A stretch of 64,000 nt of DNA, taken from NCBI GenBank assembly GCA_001604135.1, contig LVAT01000013.1, positions 1 through 64,000 on the forward strand. The letters run 5' to 3'. Below, piece by piece: positions 42,547 through 51,567 of this stretch; positions within the stretch are counted from its first letter, which is position 1, and every line of letters starts with the position of its first letter. The notes beneath the pieces are model-generated. The model was not told where the DNA came from and did no database searches. It saw only the letters and a program-made list of their open reading frames with translations. Position numbers and translations under genes: made by a program. This stretch comes from Clostridiales bacterium Firm_14. Lineage in GTDB: Bacteria; Bacillota; Clostridia; Saccharofermentanales; Saccharofermentanaceae.

Positions 42547-43472
42547 TGATGGAAAGAGACAGCATTAATGCTCTGATGGAAAAGACAGAGCAGTGGATAT
42601 TACCTGAACTGGAAAATGTCTTTACCCTTGAAGAGGCTGAAGACATTACCGTTAAGGCTGCACTTTACAGCCTTTATGCCGGCGGCAAGAGATTAAGGCC
42701 CCTCATGATGTACCTTACCTCCGATATGTTAAAGCTCGATTTTGACATTGATGCAGATGTTAAGTATTTTGCCGCAACATTGGAGATGCTCCATACATAT
42801 TCTCTTATCCACGATGATCTCCCGGCGTTGGACAACGATGACTTAAGAAGGGGAAAGCCCACATGTCATAAGGCTTTTGGCGAGGGAATAGCCGTTCTTG
42901 CAGGAGATTTGCTGCTCAATAAGGCCATGGAGAGGTTATTCCTGATGTGCGAAAAGCATCCCGGTTATACATATGCAGCTTCTGCAATGGCTGAGAATTC
43001 CGGTATCAGCGGAATGCTCGGAGGCCAGAGCATAGATATCGCATCAGAAGACAAAGAGATCTCTCTTGAGCTCCTTACTGAACTCCAGAGAAAGAAGACC
43101 GGTGCTTTTATCGAAGCTGCGGTTGTTACTCCTTATTATCTTTCGAAGCTCATGAAAAGAAGTGACAGCGCAAAGGATGAGACCGCAACAGACTTAAGAA
43201 AGCTTGCCGAGCATATAGGCCTCGCGTTCCAGATCAAAGATGATATCCTTGACGTGACTTCGGACAGAGAGACTCTAGGCAAGAGTACAGGCAAGGACAT
43301 AAGGGATTCCAAAGCAACGTTTGTTACTCTTTTGGGTCTTGAAGGCGCTAAGAAGAGATTGGAAGACGAATCAGACTGTATCAGGGTGATCCTTGATAAG
43401 TTTGATAATAACGGTTTTGATACGACAGATTACAGGACATTAACGGACTTTCTTGTTAACAGGGACAGATAA
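42546..43472 (+). CDS. ispA: Polyprenyl (farnesyl) diphosphate synthase
   Basis: A 308-residue short-chain prenyl transferase that makes farnesyl or geranylgeranyl diphosphate. First Asp-rich motif HDDLPALDNDDLRRGKPT, second QIKDDILDVTSD, with GGKRLRP near the N-terminus for the homoallylic substrate. Two ATGs in a row (42546, 42549) leave the start uncertain by one codon. It overlaps the xseB stop and dxs, the pathway's first enzyme, follows at once. Confidence 0.93.
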   Translation: MMERDSINALMEKTEQWILPELENVFTLEEAEDITVKAALYSLYAGGKRLRPLMMYLTSDMLKLDFDIDADVKYFAATLEMLHTYSLIHDDLPALDNDDLRRGKPTCHKAFGEGIAVLAGDLLLNKAMERLFLMCEKHPGYTYAASAMAENSGISGMLGGQSIDIASEDKEISLELLTELQRKKTGAFIEAAVVTPYYLSKLMKRSDSAKDETATDLRKLAEHIGLAFQIKDDILDVTSDRETLGKSTGKDIRDSKATFVTLLGLEGAKKRLEDESDCIRVILDKFDNNGFDTTDYRTLTDFLVNRDR

Positions 43473-45352
43473 TGGATTATAAGTTTCTAGGGAAAGATAC
43501 ATCGCCTGAGTTCCTTCAGTCTTTAAAGCCTGAAGAGCGTAAGCAGCTGTGTGAGGAATTAAGGGATAAGATCCTTAATACCGTATCTTCCAATGGCGGA
43601 CACCTGGCAAGTAACCTCGGTGCCGTTGAACTTACTGTTGCATTGCTTTCAGTATTTGACTATAAGCAGGACAAGATCGTTTTCGACGTTGGACACCAGG
43701 CTTATTCATATAAGCTTTTGACAGGCAGATTCGACAGATTCAATACATTAAGACAGAAAGAAGGCATCTCAGGATTCCCCAGAATAACGGAATCACCGTA
43801 CGATGCCTTTGATACGGGCCACAGCTCGACTTCGATATCCGCTGCAATGGGTATCGCCAGGGCAAGAGATCTCGAAGGCAAAAATTATAATGTCGTATCG
43901 ATAATAGGTGACGGCGCGCTTACGGGCGGCCTTGCTTATGAAGCGATAAACGATCTGGGACACAGCAAGACCAGGATGATAATCATCTTGAACGATAATG
44001 AAATGAGTATCGATAAGAATGTCGGAGGCCTCTCCAAGCACTTATCGAAGCTCAGAATCTCCTCAGGATATATCTCAGCTAAGCAGACAACGGAATCGTT
44101 CCTGCAAAAGCTCGGCTTCTTAGGACGCGGCCTTATCAAGATGATCCTTGCCATCAAGGACTTCTTCAGGTTCTTGTTGTACCGCAAGACGCCTTCTATG
44201 TTCGATGACTTAGGCCTTAACTATTACGGACCTGTTGACGGTCACAATATGGAAGATCTGATCAAGGCTTTCAACGGTGCGAAAGAGATCAGGGGACCTG
44301 TTCTTATTCACGTTATCACTAAGAAGGGTAAGGGTTATGCGCCTGCAGAGACCAATCCTTCCGATTATCACGGCGTCGGACCTTTTGACCTGGCAACAGG
44401 CGTCGGTCCTTCTAAGACAAGCTATACAACGGTCTTTGCCAACACTATGACCGAGCTTGCTGCGAAGAACCCCAAGATAGTTGCGATCTCCGCAGCCATG
44501 ACGCTCGGTACCGGCTTAGATAACTTCCAGATGAAGTATCCGGCGAGGTTCTTTGACTGCGGCATCGCGGAAGAACACAGCGTTACGATGGCAGGCGGCC
44601 TTGCAGTATCGGGATTCATTCCCGTCGTTGCGATCTATTCATCGTTCCTGCAAAGAGCATATGATGAGATGATCACAGACTGCTGCTTCATGAACAGCCA
44701 TGTTGTTTTCGCGATAGACAGAGCAGGCTTTGTCGGTAACGACGGACATACGCATCACGGACTTCTCGATATCTCTTATCTGAATTCGATGGTCAACATG
44801 ACCGTCTTGTCGCCGAGAGATTATACGGATCTTAAGAGATGCCTTACATATGCAGTCGAATCACTGAAGGGCCCTGTTGCCGTAAGATACCCGAGAGGCG
44901 CTTCTCCTTTCGAAGCAAACGGACCTTTGTATACGGAGATGGAAGATATCACGATGCCCCATGTCGTATGCGATTACGGCAATGATTTCGCGATCGTTTC
45001 CACGGGTAAGATCTGTGAAGAAGCTGACATTGCCATGGAGATCCTCAAAGAGCAGGGAATAATGGGCAAGCATATCAACCTGACGCTTATTAAGCCTCTT
45101 CCCGCAAAGGAGATCTGGGATCTTTTAGTCGGCATCAAGTATGTATTCAGCCTTGAAGAAGGCATCATTAGCGGCGGCTTCGGCGAATCATTGGAGCGCG
45201 AGCTTCAGATACTGGGATTCGAGAAAGACGTTACCGTATTCGGCGTAAGGAATCCTATCGTTAGAGCAATGTCACAGAAAGAACAGCTTAAGTACTGCGG
45301 CCTTGACGGTAATACTGTGGCATCTTCTATTAAATCGGCATTATCTCGTTAA
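43472..45352 (+). CDS. dxs: 1-deoxy-D-xylulose-5-phosphate synthase
   Basis: A 626-residue thiamine-dependent enzyme that joins pyruvate and glyceraldehyde 3-phosphate as the first step of the non-mevalonate isoprenoid pathway. Motifs: SNLGAVELTVAL, GHSSTSISAAMGIA, the thiamine-diphosphate motif GDGALTGGLAYEAIND, and FDCGIAEEHSVTMAGGLA in the pyrimidine domain. Length is normal (620-640). It follows ispA with one shared base. No tlyA-type gene lies downstream, unlike Bacillus. Confidence 0.96.
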   Translation: MDYKFLGKDTSPEFLQSLKPEERKQLCEELRDKILNTVSSNGGHLASNLGAVELTVALLSVFDYKQDKIVFDVGHQAYSYKLLTGRFDRFNTLRQKEGISGFPRITESPYDAFDTGHSSTSISAAMGIARARDLEGKNYNVVSIIGDGALTGGLAYEAINDLGHSKTRMIIILNDNEMSIDKNVGGLSKHLSKLRISSGYISAKQTTESFLQKLGFLGRGLIKMILAIKDFFRFLLYRKTPSMFDDLGLNYYGPVDGHNMEDLIKAFNGAKEIRGPVLIHVITKKGKGYAPAETNPSDYHGVGPFDLATGVGPSKTSYTTVFANTMTELAAKNPKIVAISAAMTLGTGLDNFQMKYPARFFDCGIAEEHSVTMAGGLAVSGFIPVVAIYSSFLQRAYDEMITDCCFMNSHVVFAIDRAGFVGNDGHTHHGLLDISYLNSMVNMTVLSPRDYTDLKRCLTYAVESLKGPVAVRYPRGASPFEANGPLYTEMEDITMPHVVCDYGNDFAIVSTGKICEEADIAMEILKEQGIMGKHINLTLIKPLPAKEIWDLLVGIKYVFSLEEGIISGGFGESLERELQILGFEKDVTVFGVRNPIVRAMSQKEQLKYCGLDGNTVASSIKSALSR

Positions 45353-45358
45353 GCTGAT

Positions 45359-45387
45359 TTGCTTGATGTATTTTTATTCATTATAAT
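45359..45387 (+). promoter_or_regulatory. nadK: Internal promoter before nadK
   Basis: TTGCTT and a consensus TATAAT are spaced 17 bases apart in the 75-base gap between dxs and nadK. It could drive nadK-argR-recN separately. Confidence 0.6.
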
Positions 45388-45427
45388 GTTTAAATATCTA
45401 TAGCTTCTTGACGGGAGGTTTGTCTTC

Positions 45428-46309
45428 ATGAATTACGGAATCTGTTCCAATAGTTCAAGAGATAACGGCTATGAGACAGCGAAAAAGACTGCTGAGATCC
45501 TCAGCCGCCTTGGCGCGACGCCGGTATTTGAGATCGGCATGGATGATGTCTGCCCGAAGCTTAAGGAAGTGCCGGGTGTTCTTTTCGAAGACTTCTCCGA
45601 TATCGACTTAAAGACGATCATATCGATCGGCGGCGACGGTACGTTCCTCTCAAAGGTAGCTAAATACAGAGACCTTGATACTGAGTTCATCGGTGTCAAC
45701 TTAGGCTCCATCGGTTTCCTTAACGAGATCCTTAATGAAGACCTCGAGAAGGACTTAGAGCAGCTCGTTTCCGGAAACTATAAGACGATAGACAGAACCC
45801 AGCTTAAGTGCGAAGTCTATAACAAGAACGGCAAGCTCAAGGGAACAAGCGTCTGCCTTAACGACATCATCATCGTAAGAGGCGCTAAGCCCCACATCAC
45901 CACGCTTGTTTTATCCATAGACGGCCAGATCATCGAGAGATTCAGGGGCGACGGTCTTGTTGTTTCTACTGCAACGGGATCTTCGGCTTATTCTCTTTCT
46001 GCCGGCGGCCCCATCCTCATGCCCGGCATGAAGGACATCATCGTAACACCCATCTGCTCACATACTCTGAATGGCTATACATACGTAGCCACATCGGAAA
46101 GTGAGATCAAGATAACGCTTGAAGCAATCGAGTCAGCGCCTCTTATCTGTCCTGACGGCAGGGATTTTGTTGAGCTCGAGAGCTTCGATTCGATAGTAAT
46201 TAAGAGATACGACAAGGAGCTTAAGACTGTCTGCCTGAAGCCTGACAGCTTTTTTGCCAATGTAAGAAAGAAGATCGTACAGAGAGGTTACTTCTATGAA
46301 AACCGCTAA
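45428..46309 (+). CDS. nadK: NAD kinase
   Basis: A 293-residue kinase producing NADP. The family loop SIGGDGTFLSKVAKY near residue 60 and SIGFLNEI, DGLVVSTATGSSAYSLSAGGPI are unmistakable. GGGAGGT upstream supports ATG 45428. It overlaps argR by 14 bases. Together with argR and recN it makes the common clostridial trio. Confidence 0.95.
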   Translation: MNYGICSNSSRDNGYETAKKTAEILSRLGATPVFEIGMDDVCPKLKEVPGVLFEDFSDIDLKTIISIGGDGTFLSKVAKYRDLDTEFIGVNLGSIGFLNEILNEDLEKDLEQLVSGNYKTIDRTQLKCEVYNKNGKLKGTSVCLNDIIIVRGAKPHITTLVLSIDGQIIERFRGDGLVVSTATGSSAYSLSAGGPILMPGMKDIIVTPICSHTLNGYTYVATSESEIKITLEAIESAPLICPDGRDFVELESFDSIVIKRYDKELKTVCLKPDSFFANVRKKIVQRGYFYENR

Positions 46310-46760
46310 GAATTCGAGACAGGAAAAGATCTTATCACTCATAAGGGATAACGATATCTCCACACAGGAAGACCTGACAGCCAGAGTCAATCAGGAGGGC
46401 TTCGAAGCAACACAGGCTACGATCTCCAGAGACATCAAGGAACTTGGTATCATCAAGATCACGCTCCCTAACAGAGCCACCAAATACTGCGTGCTCGACA
46501 GGACCGGCGATACGGCTCCCGGAAGACTTCTTGCGGTATTTTCCAACAGCATCATCTCAGTTACACAGGCGATGAACATCATCATCATCAAGACATTGCC
46601 CGGCATGGCAAGTGCAGCTGCATCAGCACTTGACTCCATGCATTTGGAAGACTGTGCAGGAACGATCGCAGGCGATGATACGATCTTTGCTGCCTGCCCC
46701 GGAATCGAAGAGGCAAAGGCACTTCTTACAACTATACAAGACATGACGGATAAAGGCTGA
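46296..46760 (+). CDS. argR: Arginine repressor ArgR
   Basis: A 154-residue hexameric repressor of arginine genes. The winged helix NSRQEKILSLIRDNDISTQEDL and ATQATISRDIKELGIIK bind DNA; the C-terminal part has AMNIIIIKTLPGMASAAASAL and CAGTIAGDDTIF, with the Gly-Asp-Asp arginine-binding site. No arginine biosynthesis genes are in the window. It starts inside nadK and ends 5 bases before recN. Confidence 0.95.
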   Translation: MKTAKNSRQEKILSLIRDNDISTQEDLTARVNQEGFEATQATISRDIKELGIIKITLPNRATKYCVLDRTGDTAPGRLLAVFSNSIISVTQAMNIIIIKTLPGMASAAASALDSMHLEDCAGTIAGDDTIFAACPGIEEAKALLTTIQDMTDKG

Positions 46761-46765
46761 TATCA

Positions 46766-48454
46766 ATGCTTGTAAGACTTGAGATCAGAGATTTTGCGGT
46801 CATCAGCAATATCGTTTTCGAGCCCGGAAAAGGACTCAATGTAATAAGCGGTGAGACCGGTGCGGGAAAGAGCCTTATCGTTGATGCGATCGGCCTTATC
46901 ATGGGCGCAAAGGCATCCAGGAACCTCATAAGGACGGGAAGCCCTTCGGCATTTGCCGAAGCTGTTTTCGACTGCTCTGATCTTAATGATGACGAATTCA
47001 GAAAGATCTTAAGTGACAACGGAATAGAAGATGACGACGGAATGCTCATCATCAGCAGGACTGTCTATGACAGCGGCAAGTCCGTTGCCAGAGTTAACGG
47101 CACGGGCGTTACCAATGCCGTTCTTAAGGACATCTCATCCAGGCTTGTAGATATCCACGGCCAGCACGACACTCAGGCCATCTTTGACGAATCAACGCAC
47201 GTGAAACTTCTTGACCGTTTCGCAGGAGATAAGTGCGTAAAGCTCCACAAAGACTACGTTAAGAGCCTTCAGGAATTCAAGGATCTTGTCATAAGGATCA
47301 AGGAGATATCTTCTTCGCCTGATTACCTGGAGCGCCGCCGCGATTATCTGGAGTTTGCCGTAACCGAGATCGAAGCAGCAGGTTTTAAGGACGGTGAAGA
47401 GGAAGAGCTTCACGACACGAAGAAGAAGCTGATGCAGAATGAGGTTCTTTTCGAGAGCCTCAAAAATGCAGGTGACCTTCTTAATACAGAGACTAACTAT
47501 CAGAGTCCTGTCCAGTCCGTAAACCAGGCGAGCCGCGAGCTTCTTAAAGCTTCCCAGAACGATGAGAGCCTGAAGGAGATCGCTGAAAGGGCGCAGGCAT
47601 TGGCATTAGACCTTGATGCGTTGGCTTCTGATGTCGATAAAGTCTTATCCGACCGCAACTACGACGAGGGCCTCAAAGAACGCACCGAGCAGCGTATCGG
47701 CCTGCTTTACGAGCTTAAGGCAAAGTATGGCGCGACCATTGCTGAGATCAATAAGTTCGCATCCGATTCCAAAGCTGAACTGGATGATATCGAGAAGAAC
47801 AAGGATATCCTTCAGGAATTAAAGAAGCAGCGCACCATTAAGGAGAAGGAACTTTTGGAACTTGCAGAAAAGCTTTCATCTGAGCGCAAAGATTATGCTA
47901 AGAAGCTCGAAAAGGCCATCACTAAGGAACTTTCCGACCTTGAGATGCCTGATGCGATATTTGAAGTAAGCTTCGTAAGAAGAGAGAAGGCCAAGTTCTT
48001 CTCGATGTCCGGCATTGACGACATATCATTCCGCTTCAGCGCGAACCCCGGCCAGCAGGTAAGGCCGCTGTCCGCGATCGTTTCAGGCGGTGAGGCTTCA
48101 AGGATCATGCTCGCGGTAAAGAACGTATTGAGCAGAGTGGATCTAATACCGACACTTATCTTTGACGAGATCGATACAGGTGTATCAGGCAAGGCATCTC
48201 TTGCAATCGCGAACAAGCTTAAGGCGATCGCATCAGATCACCAGGTGCTCTGCGTAACACATACAGCGCAGATCGCAGCAGCTTCCGACAGAGGCTTTGT
48301 ACTTACGAAGAAAGTCGCAAACGGCAGCACCGAGACTGTCTGCACTGTTCTTGAAGGCGCAGGCAAGACAAACGAAGTATCGAGACTCCTTTCCGGCAGT
48401 GATACAGAATCTTCGTTGAGGCTTGCAGAAGATCTCATAAAGTCCTTTAACTGA
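46766..48454 (+). CDS. recN: DNA repair protein RecN
   Basis: A 562-residue SMC-like protein for double-strand-break repair. Walker A GETGAGKSLIVDA is near residue 30; a central coiled coil spans about residues 150-370; the signature RPLSAIVSGGEASRIMLAVK and Walker B PTLIFDEIDTGVSG follow. Length is normal (550-570). In spore formers spoIVB and spo0A usually come next; here a non-coding stretch and a lipoprotein gene do. Confidence 0.95.
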   Translation: MLVRLEIRDFAVISNIVFEPGKGLNVISGETGAGKSLIVDAIGLIMGAKASRNLIRTGSPSAFAEAVFDCSDLNDDEFRKILSDNGIEDDDGMLIISRTVYDSGKSVARVNGTGVTNAVLKDISSRLVDIHGQHDTQAIFDESTHVKLLDRFAGDKCVKLHKDYVKSLQEFKDLVIRIKEISSSPDYLERRRDYLEFAVTEIEAAGFKDGEEEELHDTKKKLMQNEVLFESLKNAGDLLNTETNYQSPVQSVNQASRELLKASQNDESLKEIAERAQALALDLDALASDVDKVLSDRNYDEGLKERTEQRIGLLYELKAKYGATIAEINKFASDSKAELDDIEKNKDILQELKKQRTIKEKELLELAEKLSSERKDYAKKLEKAITKELSDLEMPDAIFEVSFVRREKAKFFSMSGIDDISFRFSANPGQQVRPLSAIVSGGEASRIMLAVKNVLSRVDLIPTLIFDEIDTGVSGKASLAIANKLKAIASDHQVLCVTHTAQIAAASDRGFVLTKKVANGSTETVCTVLEGAGKTNEVSRLLSGSDTESSLRLAEDLIKSFN

Positions 48455-48552
48455 TATCTCTTTGTCCTGATGTTGTTATCTCAAAAGACAAAGCAATGGA
48501 GTGCATCAGGGAATTTCTGGAAACCGGAAAGCAGCCTGAATGCATTAAGTGG

Positions 48553-48574
48553 CAGGCGCTTTAAGCCTGTTTTT
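48553..48574 (+). terminator. Terminator downstream of recN
   Basis: Arms CAGGC and GCCTG with a 7-base loop, followed by five Ts. Confidence 0.6.
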
Positions 48575-48617
48575 GGATAGTTTCCATTAAAAGATTTCCG
48601 CTGACTGATTAAATATG

Positions 48618-48649
48618 TATATGTTAGATATATTGCATATATGTCAGAT
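48618..48649 (+). repeat. Pair of 12-base direct repeats upstream of a promoter
   Basis: TATATGTTAGAT (48618-48629) and TATATGTCAGAT (48638-48649) match at 11 of 12 bases with a 20-base period, about two helical turns. They end 17 bases before the candidate -35 box, a usual place for tandem activator sites. Confidence 0.5.
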
Positions 48650-48666
48650 TTATGCGTAAAATTATC

Positions 48667-48695
48667 TTGATATCTTTTATTCTCTACAAGATATT
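48667..48695 (+). promoter_or_regulatory. Candidate promoter of the lipoprotein gene
   Basis: TTGATA and GATATT are spaced 17 bases apart. The -10 box is poor, which fits a promoter that needs an activator. Confidence 0.4.
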
Positions 48696-48769
48696 TGACT
48701 GAATGGAAAAAGGGGGTCAGTCTTGCAGGGAAAGAGGATATCTAATCTATATTGGAAAGGGATCAGAAA

Positions 48770-50122
48770 ATGAAAAGAATGAAGAAAGCGGTTGCTCTTG
48801 TGTTGAGCGGGGTCATGCTGACATCGCTTGTCCTTTGCGCATGCCAAAAGGCAGATGAAAGCGAAGGAATTGAAACGGGAAATGGTTCAGATTCGGAATC
48901 TGTTACTGAAGAGTTATGGACACCGCCCACAAAACTAAATGAAGACAATATCAAAAAGGCACAGGAGTATTGCTCAACTGTTGATCCGGAAGGACATGAA
49001 GGAATTGTCGTCTATCTCGACGGCATCAGAGGCGAAAGTTCAACTATAGTAGATGATAGTCTCATCTATTTTGATTATTCATCTAATGATGGTGATACAT
49101 TTGGCATTAATGTAATGAGAGATACCGGCGAAGTACATCTTTCTATTTATACGATGTATGGTGATACTGGTTATGCTGCAAATCTGGAATTTTCTCTTGG
49201 AGAATTTGAAAAGACTTTTGATAAGATTTGCGAAGATCCCGAGTCTGTAGAGCCATATAATTATGATGCTCTTGATTCACATAAAGAAGATATCAAGAAG
49301 GACTTTGCGATCATCTTTGCCAGAATGGCTGCATTTTCAGATGTTGCTTTTCCTGAGCTGGGAATCGGCTTAAAGGATCTCGGCGTGGATATGGGTGATA
49401 AGTACAGGAATATCGATCCCAAGCAGTTAACCAGCAAAGAAGTCGAAGTAACTAATGAGCATAAGTTCGAAAACGGTTTCTGTACTGACTGCGGTATGGC
49501 TTGGACAGAATATTATTATGATGTTGTCGGAAAGTTCATGAAAACTGATTTGGGTAATGGTCAGCATTCTACATCAGGCCAGGGATCTTCTGCAATGTTG
49601 TCTATATCTGATCAGGTACAGTATTCTGCAGATAATGGCAGCCGCGCAAGCATGTATTTTCGCCATATGGATATTGATAACGACCTCCACATTACAACGA
49701 GTGATATGTGTCATGTTATAGCATCCACACGCAAAGATAGTGTTAGTATTGCCGTCCAGTATTATTATGAACTCGAGAAGCGTACTACGGATGGCAAAAC
49801 TTATAGTTACTTTCTGGGCTTTGGCGCTAAACCGGGTGAATTAGATAAGGTTTTTGAATCGAAAGAGGCATTTAAGGATTGCGTTGATATTAATATGTCT
49901 ATTACTACCAGAGAACACGACAACGATATTGACGATGCATGGGGAACAATGAAGGAAGAGGACATCCGCGCTATGATGGAAGCAGACGGCTTCGCGTATT
50001 TGTCGAAGGATGATATCATCGACAGATTCTGGGATATGCGTTCTACCTTCTTTACAAGTCTCGACAACGGTATGGTCTGGATGAAGACATCCCTTAAGGA
50101 TTTCGGATTCAACTGGAAGTAA
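48770..50122 (+). CDS. Paralogous two-domain lipoprotein with the BlaR1-linked domain
   Basis: A 450-residue predicted lipoprotein and full-length relative of the one encoded at 19.1 kb. Signal peptide ends LVLCAC, with the lipid Cys near residue 24, then a Glu/Ser/Asp-rich linker. Domain 1 shares DGIRG and FPELGIGLKDLGVDMG with its paralogue; domain 2 (231-450) opens HKFENGFCTDCGMAWTEYYYD and ends MKTSLKDFGFNWK. No repressor or protease gene lies beside it. Start at ATG 48770 because GGAAAGGG is upstream; a longer frame from a TTG at 48752 would include the ribosome site. Function unknown. Confidence 0.78.
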   Translation: MKRMKKAVALVLSGVMLTSLVLCACQKADESEGIETGNGSDSESVTEELWTPPTKLNEDNIKKAQEYCSTVDPEGHEGIVVYLDGIRGESSTIVDDSLIYFDYSSNDGDTFGINVMRDTGEVHLSIYTMYGDTGYAANLEFSLGEFEKTFDKICEDPESVEPYNYDALDSHKEDIKKDFAIIFARMAAFSDVAFPELGIGLKDLGVDMGDKYRNIDPKQLTSKEVEVTNEHKFENGFCTDCGMAWTEYYYDVVGKFMKTDLGNGQHSTSGQGSSAMLSISDQVQYSADNGSRASMYFRHMDIDNDLHITTSDMCHVIASTRKDSVSIAVQYYYELEKRTTDGKTYSYFLGFGAKPGELDKVFESKEAFKDCVDINMSITTREHDNDIDDAWGTMKEEDIRAMMEADGFAYLSKDDIIDRFWDMRSTFFTSLDNGMVWMKTSLKDFGFNWK

Positions 50123-50157
50123 CAGAAAACTCTTAAAAGGTCGTAAACGTTAATAAA

Positions 50158-50191
50158 AATCCCCCTCAAAAGATTGGTTTTGAGGGGGATT
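50158..50191 (+). terminator. Strong hairpin after the lipoprotein gene
   Basis: Perfect 14-base arms AATCCCCCTCAAAA and TTTTGAGGGGGATT enclose GATTGG. There is no T-run after it, so it may block RNA decay or act together with the AT-rich sequence that follows. Confidence 0.6.
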
Positions 50192-50221
50192 AATAATGCC
50201 TTATTATTCGCTTGTATTTTT

Positions 50222-50250
50222 TTGAACTTAAGTTTATAAATGTTTTAGAT
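50222..50250 (+). promoter_or_regulatory. Promoter of the O-acetylation operon with BlaI-operator-like spacer
   Basis: TTGAAC and TTAGAT are spaced 17 bases apart. The spacer contains GTTTATAAATGT (50232-50243), identical over 12 bases to operator 2 of the BlaI-like operon. Confidence 0.45.
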
Positions 50251-50302
50251 ATTTTTGATATCTGCATTATATCTGCCAATAAAAAACAAAAGGAATAGTT
50301 TT

Positions 50303-51076
50303 GTGGGTAAAGTATTCAATAAGGTAGTCTTACTTATTGTCGTTGTAACGATTGGGATCATGTTCATTCGTTTACTTACTATCCTTATTCCCCAGAAGCA
50401 GACAGCAGTCGATCCTTCGGCAGGCATTTCCTATCTCAATGAACGCGAGACCGCGATCTATACTGAAGCATCGCCGACACCTGAGCCGACTCAGGCAGCA
50501 GCGCCTGCAGAGACCGGCTTTTATGAGATAAAGGACAATAACTATAAGGCCGCTTTTAAGGATATCTATATCTGCGGCGACAGCCTTATGCGTGCTATCT
50601 CTGAATACGATATCCTGGACTACAATCATGTAACTGCGGATGTCGGTGTTAATTCGAGCCACATAGACGCTAATCTTCCTTATATCGTAGCGTTAAAGCC
50701 GAAAGTCCTCGTGCTTCATTACGGTTCCAATACAATCGGCTCGAAAGATGCTGCCGACAAATTCATTGATGACTATAAGGCCAGCATCCTGAAGCTCAAA
50801 GAGCAGCTGCCTGATACCGTTATCTTTGTCGACGGGATCTTCCCGGTAAAGCCCGGTGTCGCAGCCAAGCAGAAGAAGTTCCAGAACATCAGTTACTATA
50901 ATGAGCGCCTTGCCGGAATGTGTTCCGAGCTCGGCATACATTTCCTTGACTATACGATCCTTTTTAACGATTTTGAGGAGAACTATTACGATGCAGACGG
51001 CATCCATCCTCTGAAGAAATTCTATACGGACCAGTACCTCCCATTTGTTTATACGGAGGTCATGAAAAAGACGTGA
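50303..51076 (+). CDS. Membrane-anchored SGNH hydrolase of an O-acetylation operon
   Basis: A 257-residue type II membrane protein. An N-terminal helix (VVLLIVVVTIGIMFIRLLTIL) is followed by a Thr/Pro/Ala stalk (SPTPEPTQAAAPAE) and an SGNH domain: CGDSLMRA with the nucleophile Ser, the Asn block LHYGSNTIG, and DADGIHP with catalytic Asp and His. In such operons an external SGNH protein transfers or removes acetyl groups on surface polymers together with an MBOAT protein. A GTG start at 50303 follows AAAAGGAA; the frame from a TTG at 50255 has no ribosome site. Confidence 0.8.
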   Translation: MGKVFNKVVLLIVVVTIGIMFIRLLTILIPQKQTAVDPSAGISYLNERETAIYTEASPTPEPTQAAAPAETGFYEIKDNNYKAAFKDIYICGDSLMRAISEYDILDYNHVTADVGVNSSHIDANLPYIVALKPKVLVLHYGSNTIGSKDAADKFIDDYKASILKLKEQLPDTVIFVDGIFPVKPGVAAKQKKFQNISYYNERLAGMCSELGIHFLDYTILFNDFEENYYDADGIHPLKKFYTDQYLPFVYTEVMKKT

Positions 51077-51552
51077 AGTACAAGAATTACTTAATCTATG
51101 AAGTCCTTTGCGTGATCTTCCTGTTCGTATTCATCATATGGATCTGCGCAACACACAGCGGCGGTACTCAGAAGAGTATCGAGGAAGTTTCCGCGCCTGT
51201 CTTGAGCGCCCTCGGGCAGGACCAGATGGTGAAGAAGACCAATGCCGATGCGGGAAAGGCATTCGGCTTTGATATCGAAAAGACTGAAGGCATTGTCTAT
51301 TACGCAAATGACAATGTCATGGATGTATCTGAGATGCTGATAGTCAAGCTCAATGATTCCAATGATGCAAATGAGATCAAAGAGGCTATCCGGAACAGGG
51401 TAACTGACAGGGAGAATCTGTATAAAAATTATGCTCCGGAGCAATATGCGCTTCTGGAAGATTCTGTCATCAAGGTAAACGGAAACATCATATTCTACTG
51501 CACGGCCGTCAATTCCGACGAGCTTTACGAAGCATATAAAAAGGCACTATAA
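51073..51552 (+). CDS. DUF4358-like envelope protein
   Basis: A 159-residue protein with an N-terminal membrane helix (YEVLCVIFLFVFIIWICA) and an external domain of about 120 residues. The pattern DAGKAFGFDIEKTEGIVYYANDN fits DUF4358, small proteins often placed next to MBOAT and SGNH genes; the family call is from memory. GTG start overlaps the SGNH gene by 4 bases. The MBOAT gene follows after 15 bases. Confidence 0.72.
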   Translation: MKYKNYLIYEVLCVIFLFVFIIWICATHSGGTQKSIEEVSAPVLSALGQDQMVKKTNADAGKAFGFDIEKTEGIVYYANDNVMDVSEMLIVKLNDSNDANEIKEAIRNRVTDRENLYKNYAPEQYALLEDSVIKVNGNIIFYCTAVNSDELYEAYKKAL

Positions 51553-51567
51553 GGGTAAGGATAAGAA

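Larger units (their letters stand above)
48455..48769. other. Intergenic region with terminator, direct repeats and promoter
   Basis: It contains the recN terminator, two near-identical 12-base direct repeats and a candidate promoter (each listed). A 22-codon frame at 48496-48564 runs into the terminator stem and has no ribosome site; it may be the end of a decayed gene. Confidence 0.5.

Noticed and set aside
48496-48564. A 22-codon frame after recN
   Set aside because: No ribosome site, and it ends inside a terminator stem. At most a gene remnant.
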